From assembly GCF_000403355.2 (NCBI RefSeq), contig NZ_KE159646.1:452424-516423 (forward strand): a stretch of DNA of 64,000 nt, written 5' to 3'. Origin of the DNA: Adlercreutzia caecimuris B7 (lineage in GTDB: Bacteria > Actinomycetota > Coriobacteriia > Coriobacteriales > Eggerthellaceae). The position numbers were made by a program, and so were the translations under genes. Shown here piece after piece: positions 47,298 through 55,169 of this stretch. Under the pieces are notes generated by a model. The model searched no databases. It was given only the letters and a program-made list of their open reading frames with translations, and was not told where the DNA came from. Within the stretch, counting starts at the first letter, position 1, and each line of letters begins with the position of its first letter.

Positions 47298-48849
47298 GAA
47301 GACGTCGGGAGATGTTCTCGCCGACATGTACATTCGAGAGATGGACAGCGTGCGTTTGACGGAAGAGAGGAAGCGACAGCTCGCTCTTTCGCTCGGGAAG
47401 GCCTTGGAGTCCGATGGAGAGGCTGCTTCTAGCGGCGGGGAGGGGGCGGATCGGCCTCCGCTTCGCTCGGCGAAGACCCCGTATTTCGCGGAAGCCGTTC
47501 CGGCCAACGGCGGTCGGTCGAGTCATTTTCGCAAGGTTCGCCGAACCGCGGTGTTTCTGGCCGCCGCCTTTATCGTGCTCTGCGGTTTTGTTACGGCCCG
47601 CTACGGCCAGGAGGTATGGCGTGAGTGGTTCGGTACCGATGCGGCCGCCGACCGCTTGGAATCGGTGTCGGCCGCGGCTGATTACGGAAGCGTCCATATG
47701 GAGGTGCCCTCGGTGGTGGCCGACGCCAACGGGTTGTATCTGCTGCTGCAGATACGGGACGCCGAGGGGCGCATCGACGGACCTGTGGACTTGTTTTCCG
47801 TCGGCACATGGGTGAACGGGGAGAACCCCTCGTCCGAGGAGCAGACGGTGAGCTTCGATGAGGGGACGGGGACGGCGAACGTGGTGCTCAAGATCGACGG
47901 GGAGTTTCCCGTCGGGGCTGAGGGAGAGGTCACGCTGACCAACATTCGAGATGCGCCTCGAAACCAGGAGTGCTCCGTGGACATCGGGTCGCTTGCCGCC
48001 GTGCCCGACGTGGGAGCGTCGGCGTTCGCCAAGCGCCCCGATCGCAGCGATAGCCTGCCGCTCGATCAGCTTGAGGGCTTGATCGAGTGGAGCGCCGCCA
48101 TGCCGGAGCCTGGGGACGACGCCTCGGTGCAGGAGCTGTTCGTGGCACAGACTATGGAGGTGCCTATCGCTGGCGACGAGCGTCTCAGCGTTGTCGGGGC
48201 GGGCTATCGCGATGGCGAGCTTCACGTGCTGGTGCGCAACAAGGCCGAAGGCCTGACGTTCGCCCAGTTGCTCTTGCGCTCTCAGGAGAGCGGCGAGTGG
48301 CTCTGGCCTGCTTTCGGCATCGACTACTGCTATGGCGAGGACTGGCCGGTACGCGAAGTGCGCCCCGATGACGTATACGAGGTTCCGGAGAAGATGTACA
48401 GCGATTTCACCTTCAAGGTCGATAAGGAGGATTTGGCCGACTACGACCTATGGGCTCAGGTCACGCTGGCCGATTGGGAGATTTGCGGGCAATGGAAGGC
48501 GACTTTCACGGTGCCCGAGATTTCTCCTTCCGATGTGCTGACCGCCTCGGCTGCTGTTCCCGACGAGGTTCTGGGCACCATCGACCGGGTAACGGTCACG
48601 CCTTTTTCCGTAGGTTTGCACGGCGAGCATCTGGTAGAGTGGACCGATTTCGCGCCGGAAGTGGCATTTGCGTATCGGGATGGCGCCGTGAGGCCCTACA
48701 GCGGCATCTTCGACAGTTACTCGCAGACTTCGGAGGAGCTGGCGGAGGATTCGTCGGCTGCCACGCTTTCGGCGATAGGGAAGATTGAGGACTTTGAGGA
48801 GATTGTCGCCATCGAGGTGAACGGTGCGCGCATCAATCTGAAGGACTGA
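47287..48849 (+). CDS. membrane protein, probable anti-sigma factor (DUF4179-like)
   Basis: A 520-residue protein. A soluble N-terminal region of about 85 residues, with RLTEERKRQLALSLGKAL, faces the cytoplasm. One helix follows (about 86-104, VFLAAAFIVLCGFV) and then a large outer region rich in beta strands (GLYLLLQIRDAEGRID, LSVVGAGYRDGELHVLVRNK). This layout and the overlap with the sigma gene match membrane anti-sigma factors of Firmicutes and Coriobacteriia. The anti-sigma role is inferred from context; the outer signal is unknown. Confidence 0.78.
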   Translation: MNARKTSGDVLADMYIREMDSVRLTEERKRQLALSLGKALESDGEAASSGGEGADRPPLRSAKTPYFAEAVPANGGRSSHFRKVRRTAVFLAAAFIVLCGFVTARYGQEVWREWFGTDAAADRLESVSAAADYGSVHMEVPSVVADANGLYLLLQIRDAEGRIDGPVDLFSVGTWVNGENPSSEEQTVSFDEGTGTANVVLKIDGEFPVGAEGEVTLTNIRDAPRNQECSVDIGSLAAVPDVGASAFAKRPDRSDSLPLDQLEGLIEWSAAMPEPGDDASVQELFVAQTMEVPIAGDERLSVVGAGYRDGELHVLVRNKAEGLTFAQLLLRSQESGEWLWPAFGIDYCYGEDWPVREVRPDDVYEVPEKMYSDFTFKVDKEDLADYDLWAQVTLADWEICGQWKATFTVPEISPSDVLTASAAVPDEVLGTIDRVTVTPFSVGLHGEHLVEWTDFAPEVAFAYRDGAVRPYSGIFDSYSQTSEELAEDSSAATLSAIGKIEDFEEIVAIEVNGARINLKD

Positions 48850-48869
48850 GGCATTTCCGCTACAAGAGA

Positions 48870-48910
48870 CTCCACGGGTGGCACGTGCCGCTCCGTGCCA
48901 CCCGGTGGAG
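48870..48910 (+). terminator. strong stem-loop after the sigma/anti-sigma operon
   Basis: A 16-bp stem (48870-48885 with 48894-48910) with one bulged G and an eight-base loop. No T run follows, so it may act as a transcript end stabiliser or a Rho-assisted terminator. Confidence 0.6.
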
Positions 48911-48929
48911 CAAGAGCCCTCTGCGTATC

Positions 48930-48963
48930 TTGATTTTACTGTAAATACGCTGTATATTTGCAG
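48930..48963 (+). promoter_or_regulatory. promoter and operator of the Phd/RelE-type pair
   Basis: TTGATT at 48930-48935 and TATATT at 48953-48958 are 17 bases apart. CTGTAAATA (48939-48947) and TATTTGCAG (48955-48963) form an inverted repeat with one mismatch across the spacer and -10, ideal for autorepression by the antitoxin. Confidence 0.7.
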
Positions 48964-48982
48964 TGAATCATAGGAGGTGCCC

Positions 48983-49273
48983 ATGCCGCAGATTAAATCG
49001 TTGTCTGAATTCAATAGAAGCCAGAACGCCATGATCGACGATTTGGAGAAATCCGGCGAGCCGCTCTATCTCACGCGCAACGGATCGGCTTGCATCGTGG
49101 TCATGGACTCGGCTGCTTTTGACGCGGCGATGTCCTTCCGCAACGAGGTCTACGAGCAGGAGATGCGAACGTATCATGGCATCATGCGCGGGTACCAGGA
49201 ATACCTCGACGGCGACGTTCACGATGCCGAAGACGTCATGGCGGACCTTCGGGCTCTGCGAGGTTGGGAGTAA
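48983..49273 (+). CDS. Phd/YefM-family antitoxin
   Basis: A 96-residue protein with the Phd/YefM fold: IKSLSEFNRSQNAMIDDLEKSGEPLYLTRNGSACIVVMDSAAFDAAM (about 4-52), then a toxin-binding helical tail. AGGAGG lies five bases before the ATG at 48983. The stop overlaps the toxin start (TAATG). It should bind the operator at 48939-48963 and neutralise the toxin. Confidence 0.85.
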   Translation: MPQIKSLSEFNRSQNAMIDDLEKSGEPLYLTRNGSACIVVMDSAAFDAAMSFRNEVYEQEMRTYHGIMRGYQEYLDGDVHDAEDVMADLRALRGWE

Positions 49274-49581
49274 TGGGCGCAGCCGACGAGCCCATGAAGG
49301 TTCTCTTCACCAGCTCCGTGAGGCAGTTCATTCTCGAGAATGTATACAGCGAGCGGGTGGCGGCCGCTATTGATCGGCAGCGGGAGATGCTGGCCCTCTT
49401 TCCTGAAATGGGCCGACGATACGATCCGATATACGAGGCGGCTTTTCCGCCGTTCCCATGTCGGTGGATTGCCATTCCCGACACGCCGTTCACGCTCTAC
49501 TACACCGTGGATACCGGAAAGAACGAGGTCGTCGTCTTTTATATCGAGCACCAGCGCATGAATCCGCGTAAGCGATTCTGA
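49273..49581 (+). CDS. RelE/ParE-family toxin
   Basis: A 102-residue protein of the RelE/ParE superfamily: KVLFTSSVRQFILENVYSERVAAAIDRQREMLALFPEMGRRYDPIYEAAFPPFPCRWIAIPDTPFTLYYTVD, ending VVVFYIEHQRMNP. The beta strands ending YYTVD and VVVFYIEHQR match the family core. It is coupled to the antitoxin by a one-base overlap. Target (ribosome or gyrase) cannot be told. Confidence 0.83.
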   Translation: MGAADEPMKVLFTSSVRQFILENVYSERVAAAIDRQREMLALFPEMGRRYDPIYEAAFPPFPCRWIAIPDTPFTLYYTVDTGKNEVVVFYIEHQRMNPRKRF

Positions 49582-49620
49582 CGATTGCGATTAACGAGAA
49601 AACGCTCGTAGCCTTTTCTT

Positions 49621-49854
49621 CTCTCGGAATATGCGACTAAGACCGAGCTGCAGGAAGCGGTGCCGGATCTTTCGGACTACGCCACCAAAGAGTACGTGAC
49701 CCAGAACATGCCTGATGTGTCCGCGTTCGTAACACAGGAAGGGCTTACGGCAGCGTTACCCGACATGAGCGGCTATGTCACAAGCGCCGAGTTGTCCACT
49801 GCCGTGGATGATGCGCTGTCGAATCTGATGAACCTTGAGGAATGGAATTACTGA
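49621..49854 (+). pseudogene. 3' fragment of a phage tail-fibre-like gene
   Basis: About 77 codons with a repeated motif typical of phage fibre shafts: YATKTELQEAVPDLSDYATKEYV, then TQNMPDVSAFVTQEGL and ALPDMSGYVTSAELSTAV. The frame is open only from 49612 and has no ribosome-binding site; the GTG at 49660 is the only internal start. It appears cut at the 5' side, and the cut is a candidate left boundary of the prophage remnant. The stop overlaps the next start (TGATG), as in an intact tail operon. Confidence 0.65.
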
Positions 49855-50911
49855 TGGCCATACCAAGCGGAATTGCCTCCACTCATACCCTGACAGACAT
49901 CGCCAATGCGATCCGCTACCAGAGCGGAGAGAACCGAAGGTGCATGCCCGGAGAAATGGCGGATGCGGTAGAGGCATTGGATGGCACCCAGGAGAAGGGC
50001 GGCATGCAATACCCCTACGAAGCACCCCACTTCGGCAAGATGACAGTTCTGCCTTACATCTCGATTGCCAATGCGATACGTGGACAGAACGGCGAGCTGC
50101 GTGAGTACAAGCCCTGCGAGATGGCGCAAGCGATTCGTGATCTTGAATGGGAAAAGCCCTCGAAGGCATACGCGCTGCTGATGTATCTGTCGGACGGTGA
50201 AACCAAGTAAAAGCTGTGGTTCATCCGAGCAACGGAAGAACCACAGCCCATGACGTTCTATAACAGTCGGCCGATAGCTGCGGTTTACTCGGGGTTCGAG
50301 GAAACGATCTACACATCGATCAGCCTCTTTGGTAAGAAACACCGCTTGTCAGCAATATGAAGTACTGCTTCTACTATTGCTAGAAGCTTGAATCGCTGGA
50401 CGTGCGTTATATGAGCTCAGCCAGTGTGACCGACTTCACCGAGTGCTTCCGAGGGTGCTCTGCGCTCACTGATCTGAAGGGCCCTGAGACTTGGACAGTG
50501 ACCAGCGTATGCACCACGGCTAATAGCATGTTCAATGGATGTACAAAGCTTGAGAAGCTGAAGCTAGGGACCTGGAACATGACCGGTGTTGGCACCGCGA
50601 CCTATATGTTCCAGGGAATGAGCGCAGTTACCGAGATTGACATGAACGGGCTTACTTGGGGCAGCGCGACGACCAATATCAACAGCATGTTCAATGGCAA
50701 CGGTAAGCTCGTGATGATCTATGAGAAAGTCGGGACCGCTCTTGCCGGCGCGATATCATCAACGAGCGTTTTCTATAACTGCTATAACCTGAAGGGCGGA
50801 TCCGGATCGGCGCTCAACAACTCCACGAGCGTGAATAACTCCTATATTGGCGGTGCTTATGCGCGCGTTGATGGGGTGGGAGGACTGCCGGGGTACTTCA
50901 CGGCGAAGTAA
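49854..50911 (+). pseudogene. decayed BspA-like leucine-rich (DUF285) phage-associated gene
   Basis: The first 118 codons (49854-50210) are open and carry two copies of a motif of the form IANAIR-x-Q-x-GE, ending PxEMAxA. In intact relatives this leads into a DUF285 repeat domain in the same protein. Here a TAA at 50208 stops the frame. The same frame continues with WFIRATEEPQPMTF and AAVYSGFEETIYTS until TGA at 50358. The reading then moves to another frame with KYCFYYC, an in-frame TAG at 50381, and finally an open DUF285 part (50402-50911, with MFNGCTKLEKLKLGTWN). Three lesions make it a pseudogene. The 118-codon 5' part may still be made. Confidence 0.7.
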
Positions 50912-51262
50912 TCAGAAACATTTGTTGAGAATTGCTTTATAGATCTTATCGTCAACTTCCAAAACGCTGCGTTTGCCATCTATGAACTGGATGCCCACTG
51001 TGTGAATGCCGTTTCGCTTCGCCGTAGCCGCAGCCACGAGCCCAACAGGACCCAGCAGTAATTCACCTACGAGACCGCGCATCGCCGCGCTTGCAACGCT
51101 GACCTGGTTGTCGTCATCGAGGGGGACGACGCTTTCCACGGTGGAGTGATCGAGATAAACGAACTTCGTGAGCGCTAGCGATATGAAGGGGCTGCCAAGG
51201 CTGCCGCCTACAAGTTTGCCCTTGTAATCACTGGCGATCACCTTATTTTTAGCGCGCGCCAT
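50912..51262 (-). CDS. small protein of unknown function (prophage segment)
   Basis: A 116-residue protein. The middle holds a glycine-rich hydrophobic stretch (AAMRGLVGELLLGPVGLVAAATAKR, about 60-85) that could insert into a membrane or form a glycine-zipper hairpin. It is followed by a beta-type tail, HTVGIQFIDGKRSVLEVDDKIYKAIL. Similar small proteins occur in Firmicutes, with no known function. The ATG at 51262 overlaps the end of the upstream gene by 14 bases. It is the last gene of a three-gene minus-strand operon. Confidence 0.7.
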   Translation of the reverse strand: MARAKNKVIASDYKGKLVGGSLGSPFISLALTKFVYLDHSTVESVVPLDDDNQVSVASAAMRGLVGELLLGPVGLVAAATAKRNGIHTVGIQFIDGKRSVLEVDDKIYKAILNKCF

Positions 51263-51605
51263 GAGGTTCCCCAAGTTCTGGATGTGATTCGTAAATTTGG
51301 CGAAGGAGCATCGGTAGTTCAGGGTGATCATTGAACATGCGATCGGAGTTGGCGATGATCTGCAGGGCATCGCCGGCATATCCGTTGTTGATCAGCCGAA
51401 TCATGCAGCCGACACGCGTTGTCGTGCCGGAAAGGTTCTTGTCGAAGCCCTCTTCGTAAAGGTCGTCAATCAGAGCTTTCTTGTTATCTTTACGGGAATG
51501 CACTTCTTCAAAGTATTTTGCGAAGAACCATTTGCCTGTCGAAGCAAGAAGACGGCGAACCTGCTTGTCTGTCATGGGTTCCGTTTGCGTGTCGATGCTT
51601 TTCAT
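51249..51605 (-). CDS. hypothetical protein (prophage segment)
   Basis: A 118-residue, mostly helical and charged protein: MTDKQVRRLLASTGKWFFAKYFEE, then KKALIDDLYEEGFDKNLSGTTTRVGCMIRLINNGYAGDALQII. It has no recognised domain. AAAGGAAG lies before the ATG at 51605, and it follows the HTH-bearing gene after 16 bases. The repeated helices could form a small protein-binding bundle, which is speculation. Confidence 0.7.
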   Translation of the reverse strand: MKSIDTQTEPMTDKQVRRLLASTGKWFFAKYFEEVHSRKDNKKALIDDLYEEGFDKNLSGTTTRVGCMIRLINNGYAGDALQIIANSDRMFNDHPELPMLLRQIYESHPELGEPHGAR

Positions 51606-51621
51606 GCTTGCTTCCTTTCGA

Positions 51622-52455
51622 TTAATCCTGAGGACGTTTCCTGACGGGCTTCTGCTTGCGTGGTTTCCCCCGTGTAGGTTTCTTGCCACCATGATTCTTT
51701 ATGTATTCCAGCCTCTGGTCGACCGATGACGACGTGATCAGAAGCTTGCTACCGAATTTGTACCCGTCGAGCAGACGATCATCCACCATCTGCTTGATGC
51801 GCTGCAGACTGACGCCGAGCTTTTCGGATGCTTCCTTACTGGTGAGAAGCCCCTCTATGTCCATCTGGGCTTCGATAAGTGGGCTGTTGATGTCTGGGAT
51901 GTTGTGGTAGTAATCGTACAATTCCTGCTTCAGGTCGAAGTCGTCTTCCCAAATGACGTTTTCGAGCTCAAGGAGCACGTGATCACGTATGAAAGCCTCA
52001 CGTCCGTACTTTTCTGTGAGCTCGCGTTCGTCTTCTGGATAGCACTCGTATATGCACATTCCCAAGGGCCGGATGAAGCCGAACTCGTAGTCTTTAAGGT
52101 AGAGCGCGTAGACATCTCCAAGATCTTGGATCAAGAGCTTGATGCCGCTGTAGTCCCGCAAGTAGTCGATTTCCTTGCCGCGAAGGTGCCCTTTCTCGGA
52201 ATATTCACCTTTGGCGAGGAATAGCCGAGCATAGTCATTGAAATCCACTTCATAGAAATCTGCTCTATGGAAGGAATCACGGTCGAGCAGCGTTCCGGTA
52301 TCCATCTGGTCGAGCAGGTTGACCTTCACCAGTGCGGATGGGTCGTTCTCGATCTTCTTCCAAAGAGAGGCGCGATTGTTGGGGTCTTCTTCGAAGTCGG
52401 ACCAGAACCAGGAACTATCCAGCAGTTCCTGCACTGTTACATCTTCAAGCTTCAT
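51622..52455 (-). CDS. protein with C-terminal excisionase-type helix-turn-helix
   Basis: A 277-residue protein. Residues about 1-190 are acidic and helical, with no family I recognise (LWKKIENDPSALVKVNLLDQMDTG near 30, YALYLKDYEFGFIRPLGMCIYECYPEDERELTEKYGREAF near 116). Residues about 205-262 are an excisionase/MerR-like HTH: LLTSKEASEKLGVSLQRIKQMVDDRLLDGYKFGSKLLI. The last 15 residues are very basic. AAAGGGG precedes the ATG at 52455. Two near-identical 13-bp palindromic sites lie upstream (52475 and 52535), probable operators for this protein. It leads the minus-strand operon. Confidence 0.75.
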   Translation of the reverse strand: MKLEDVTVQELLDSSWFWSDFEEDPNNRASLWKKIENDPSALVKVNLLDQMDTGTLLDRDSFHRADFYEVDFNDYARLFLAKGEYSEKGHLRGKEIDYLRDYSGIKLLIQDLGDVYALYLKDYEFGFIRPLGMCIYECYPEDERELTEKYGREAFIRDHVLLELENVIWEDDFDLKQELYDYYHNIPDINSPLIEAQMDIEGLLTSKEASEKLGVSLQRIKQMVDDRLLDGYKFGSKLLITSSSVDQRLEYIKNHGGKKPTRGKPRKQKPVRKRPQD

Positions 52456-52474
52456 CGTTCCCCTTTCGTTTCTA

Positions 52475-52547
52475 TTGATATTCAAGACTTTAATTGCATC
52501 ATACTCAACTTCCGACTATTGTCAAAACAAAATCTTGATAATCAAGA
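52475..52547. promoter_or_regulatory. paired 13-bp operator-like sites
   Basis: TTGATATTCAAGA at 52475-52487 and TTGATAATCAAGA at 52535-52547 differ at one base and are 60 bases apart, close to six helix turns. The second lies in the perfect dyad ATCTTGAT-A-ATCAAGAT. They bracket the likely promoter of the minus-strand HTH gene and reach towards the holin gene on the other strand. Confidence 0.65.
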
Positions 52548-52616
52548 TAAACGGTATTTGTGACACCTCCATAACCTTGCGTTGTTGGAAAACGCGAGAA
52601 TTGGAGGTGTTTCACT

Positions 52617-53096
52617 ATGGATTTCCATGTTCTTCTTATCACGTGCGTGATGATCGTGCTGGACGTCGTTTTCGGCTTCGCTGGCGCCATCAAGCAGAAG
52701 GATGTGCAGTCCAGCAAGCTGCGTGACGGGCTCTGGCACAAAGCCGGTTTCATGGGGCTTATTACCCTTGCCTATGTGATCCAGTACACAGCGCAGCATG
52801 CAGAGCTCGGCTTCGATGTGCCGAGTGTCATGGCGGTGTGCGTGTACGTGATCGTGACCGAGGTTGTGTCGGTTTTCGAGAACCTGTGCGTACTGAATCC
52901 CAACCTGGTTGATAGCCCGCTCGGGGCGATCTTTCGCAAGGCCCCCAAGGTAGAAGCTGCTGAGTTGGAGAGCGCCAACGCGGTTGCGGGCGTTTCTTCG
53001 GCCGAGGTTGCTGCCGGAGGCGTTTCGCAGGATGCAAGCAGCGAGAAGTGGATTGGCGCTGAGTTCGCAGACGTTGCGGGCGGTGATGCCGAGTGA
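52617..53096 (+). CDS. phage holin
   Basis: A 159-residue protein with the phage-holin/toxin-secretion family layout: an N-terminal helix (about 3-22), the block AIKQKDVQSSKLRDGLWHKAGFM (about 25-47), then two or three more helices to about 95 and LVDSPLGAIFRKAP. The tail after about 110 is Ala/Ser/Glu-rich and longer than usual. GGAGGTG lies before the ATG. The endolysin follows with a four-base overlap (GTGA), the normal lysis-cassette order. Confidence 0.85.
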   Translation: MDFHVLLITCVMIVLDVVFGFAGAIKQKDVQSSKLRDGLWHKAGFMGLITLAYVIQYTAQHAELGFDVPSVMAVCVYVIVTEVVSVFENLCVLNPNLVDSPLGAIFRKAPKVEAAELESANAVAGVSSAEVAAGGVSQDASSEKWIGAEFADVAGGDAE

Positions 53097-54049
53097 CGGC
53101 GTATATCGGCCAGGCATCGTGCGACGAGCGAGGCAAGTACGTTGGCGGTCAAGCTGGGAATCAGACCGGGACCGAGCTCAATACTCGCGCGGCCTATCTC
53201 TATAGCTGGCACACGCTGATCCGTTTCAACGATCCAGGTATGGCTACAAAGTGCGGTCAGGCTATGGCGGACGCCGCGGCCAACATGCGCATCGGGTAGG
53301 ACCAAGGCGAGCGCAGCAGCATCTTGCCGCTTGCGCGTGCTGCAGGTTGGAATCTCGCTGCAATCACCCAGGCATACGAGTGTGACTGCTCAAGTCTCGC
53401 CGGTGTGTGCGGCATTGCTGCAGGTGCTCCAGAAAGCGTGATCTTCCGAGGCGGGAACCTCTGCTATACCGGCAACATCGCAGCGCGTTTCAAGGCAACC
53501 GGGCTGGTAAGTATCTTCACTAGCTCCGATTATGTGGGGTCCACCGTGAAGTGGCGCGTTGGCGACATCCTCGTTTCAAACACGCACGCAGTTGTTGTGG
53601 TTGCGGGTGCGGCTGCTGGTGGCACCGGAGTAGCGATTGCAGTTTCTGGAAGCATTGAAGAGCTTGCGCGGGCCGTTATCGCCGGACGCTATGGCGTAGG
53701 CGACGCGCGGCGTGCGGCCCTCGGCGACAAGTATGCCGCTGTGCAAGCGCGCGTGAATGAGCTACTGTCTGGCACGGCGAATGCTGCAGGAACTTCTACC
53801 GGCACCGCCAGGATCATCGCTGGCGAGTACAAGGTTGTGTGCAGCAAGCTCTACGTTAGGAGCACGCCATCGAGGAAGCTTCAGCCCGTGGCGGACTATT
53901 CCAACGGTCAGAGGATCTATAGCGTGGCTGCTGATGTTGTAGAAGCTGAGGGGTATGTGTGGGCTCACTACACGGCTTACAGTGGTGCCACGAGATACGT
54001 TGCGATTGGTACTGCTGATGGTAGTGAAAAGTTTTTGGTGAAGGTCTGA
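53093..54049 (+). pseudogene. endolysin (NlpC/P60- or CHAP-like plus SH3b) interrupted by one TAG codon
   Basis: A 318-codon reading frame starting GTG at 53093 and broken only by TAG at 53297-53299. The same frame continues at once (DQGERSSILPLARAAGWNLAA). Before the stop is the lysin N terminus YVGGQAGNQTGTE; relatives carry Tyr where the TAG stands (MRIGY-DQG). The catalytic Cys lies in CDCSSLAGVCG and His in NTHAVVVV. An Ala/Gly/Thr linker leads to an SH3b-like cell-wall-binding domain (CSKLYVRSTPSRK to the end). One base change explains the loss. Read as TAG-suppressed it would be complete; as standard code it is a pseudogene. The stretch from 53324 alone lacks the N terminus. Confidence 0.72.
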
Positions 54050-54152
54050 TGCCGTAAATTGCGGTGTTTTACGCGGTAAAAGCTACAATCTAGTGAGAAG
54101 AAAACGAGAAGAACTATCAAAATTGGCGGGTTTTAAGTTCTTTCGTTTGAGA

Positions 54153-54223
54153 TTGAGGGGAATTGAAAATGTCACTTGACCTTGGTGCTCTTCTTTAGGT
54201 CAGTTGCTATCAATCCCCCTCAA
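54153..54223. repeat. long inverted repeat at the right edge of the prophage remnant
   Basis: Bases 54153-54166 pair with 54210-54223 with one mismatch; a second inner pairing (TGACC with GGTCA) extends the structure. There is no gene in 54050-54250. It could be a terminator for the lysis genes, a structured RNA or part of an element end. Confidence 0.6.
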
Positions 54224-54250
54224 AGTGCTTGTTTTTACTCAGAGAAAGAA

Positions 54251-54274
54251 GAAGGAGCCCCGCGGGGCTCCTTC
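54251..54274 (-). terminator. terminator of the DDAH-like gene
   Basis: A perfect 11-bp stem (54251-54261 with 54264-54274) with a two-base loop. On the minus strand it is followed by TTCTTTCTCT. Confidence 0.85.
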
Positions 54275-54297
54275 GTGCGTTCGGACTCTTCTTGCTT

Positions 54298-55074
54298 CTA
54301 GAAGCGCAGGCTCAGGCAGGACAGGCCGCCGTCGACCTTGCGGTACTCGGAAGTGTCCACCACAAGCGTCTTGTAGCCGAGATCCTGCACCGCCTTCAGC
54401 ACGGTGGGATAGCCCTCGGGCACGATGACGGTGCCGTTCACCCAGATGCAGTTGGCGCCGTAGGCCTCGTCCTCGGGCACGATCACCTTGTTGTACTCGG
54501 CGAAGTCGGGCTTGTCGATGAACTCGCCGGACACGAGCATGTTGCCGTCCTCCAGGTAGTTCACGCCGGTCTTCAGGTGCAGCACCTCCTCGAGCGGCAC
54601 CTCGGAGCCGGACAGGCCCCAGCCCTCGAGGATCTCGATGAACTGGCGGATGCCCTCCTCGTTGGTGCGGGCGGAGCGGCCCACGAAGAAGTGGTCGCCC
54701 ACCATCATGACATCGCCGCCGTCGAGCGTGCCCGGGGCCACGATGTGCGCCACGTGCTCGTCGTCGAAGAACTGGCGGATGGTCGGCTCGATCTCGTCCT
54801 TCTCGCCGTTGCGCGTGTCGGCGCCGGGGTTGGTGATGATGGCGCCGCAGCGGGTGATGACCGCCGGGTCCTCCACGAAGCAGGAGTCCGGGTAGGCCTC
54901 CAGGGCCGGCAGCTCGGTCACTTCCACGCCGCACTGCTTCAGGGCGGCGATGTAGTCGTCGTGCTCCTCCACGGCGCGCTCGTAGATGGGCTGGCCCAGC
55001 TCCGGGGCGCTCGTGATGCCGTCGCACAGCGAGCGGCCCGGCTTGCGGACGATGACGTTGGTGAACTTGGTCAT
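54298..55074 (-). CDS. dimethylarginine dimethylaminohydrolase (DDAH)-like amidinotransferase-family enzyme
   Basis: A 258-residue guanidino-modifying enzyme. PDSCFVEDPAVI (about 70) and HIVAPGTLDGGDVMM (about 118) give the substrate and His/Asp positions. The nucleophilic Cys is in GGLSCLSLRF at the C terminus (about 253). Length and C-terminal motif fit DDAH, which turns methylated arginines into citrulline plus methylamines, better than arginine deiminases of about 400 residues. Action on free arginine or other guanidines remains possible. AAGGAG precedes the ATG at 55074. Confidence 0.85.
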   Translation of the reverse strand: MTKFTNVIVRKPGRSLCDGITSAPELGQPIYERAVEEHDDYIAALKQCGVEVTELPALEAYPDSCFVEDPAVITRCGAIITNPGADTRNGEKDEIEPTIRQFFDDEHVAHIVAPGTLDGGDVMMVGDHFFVGRSARTNEEGIRQFIEILEGWGLSGSEVPLEEVLHLKTGVNYLEDGNMLVSGEFIDKPDFAEYNKVIVPEDEAYGANCIWVNGTVIVPEGYPTVLKAVQDLGYKTLVVDTSEYRKVDGGLSCLSLRF

Positions 55075-55169
55075 AGCTGACTCCTTGTCTTCGCGGAACA
55101 CGCCTCCGTGCGTGTGTAAGACAGTGTATCCCTAACAGGGGGTCAGCGGGGGAGAATCTTCCTTACTTT

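Larger units (their letters stand above)
49615..54230. mobile_element. degraded prophage segment
   Basis: The stretch holds tail-fibre and BspA-like remnants, a holin and an endolysin, together with a minus-strand operon of lower-GC unknown genes. No integrase, terminase, portal, capsid or tape-measure gene is present. GC is clearly lower than on both sides. The left edge lies just after the RelE-type toxin and the right edge near the inverted repeat at 54153-54223. No attachment-site repeat was found by eye. Confidence 0.75.

Noticed and set aside
49660-49854. independent 64-residue gene
   Set aside because: Similarity to fibre-shaft repeats extends upstream of the GTG and is cut off at the left edge, so a truncated remnant is the better reading.
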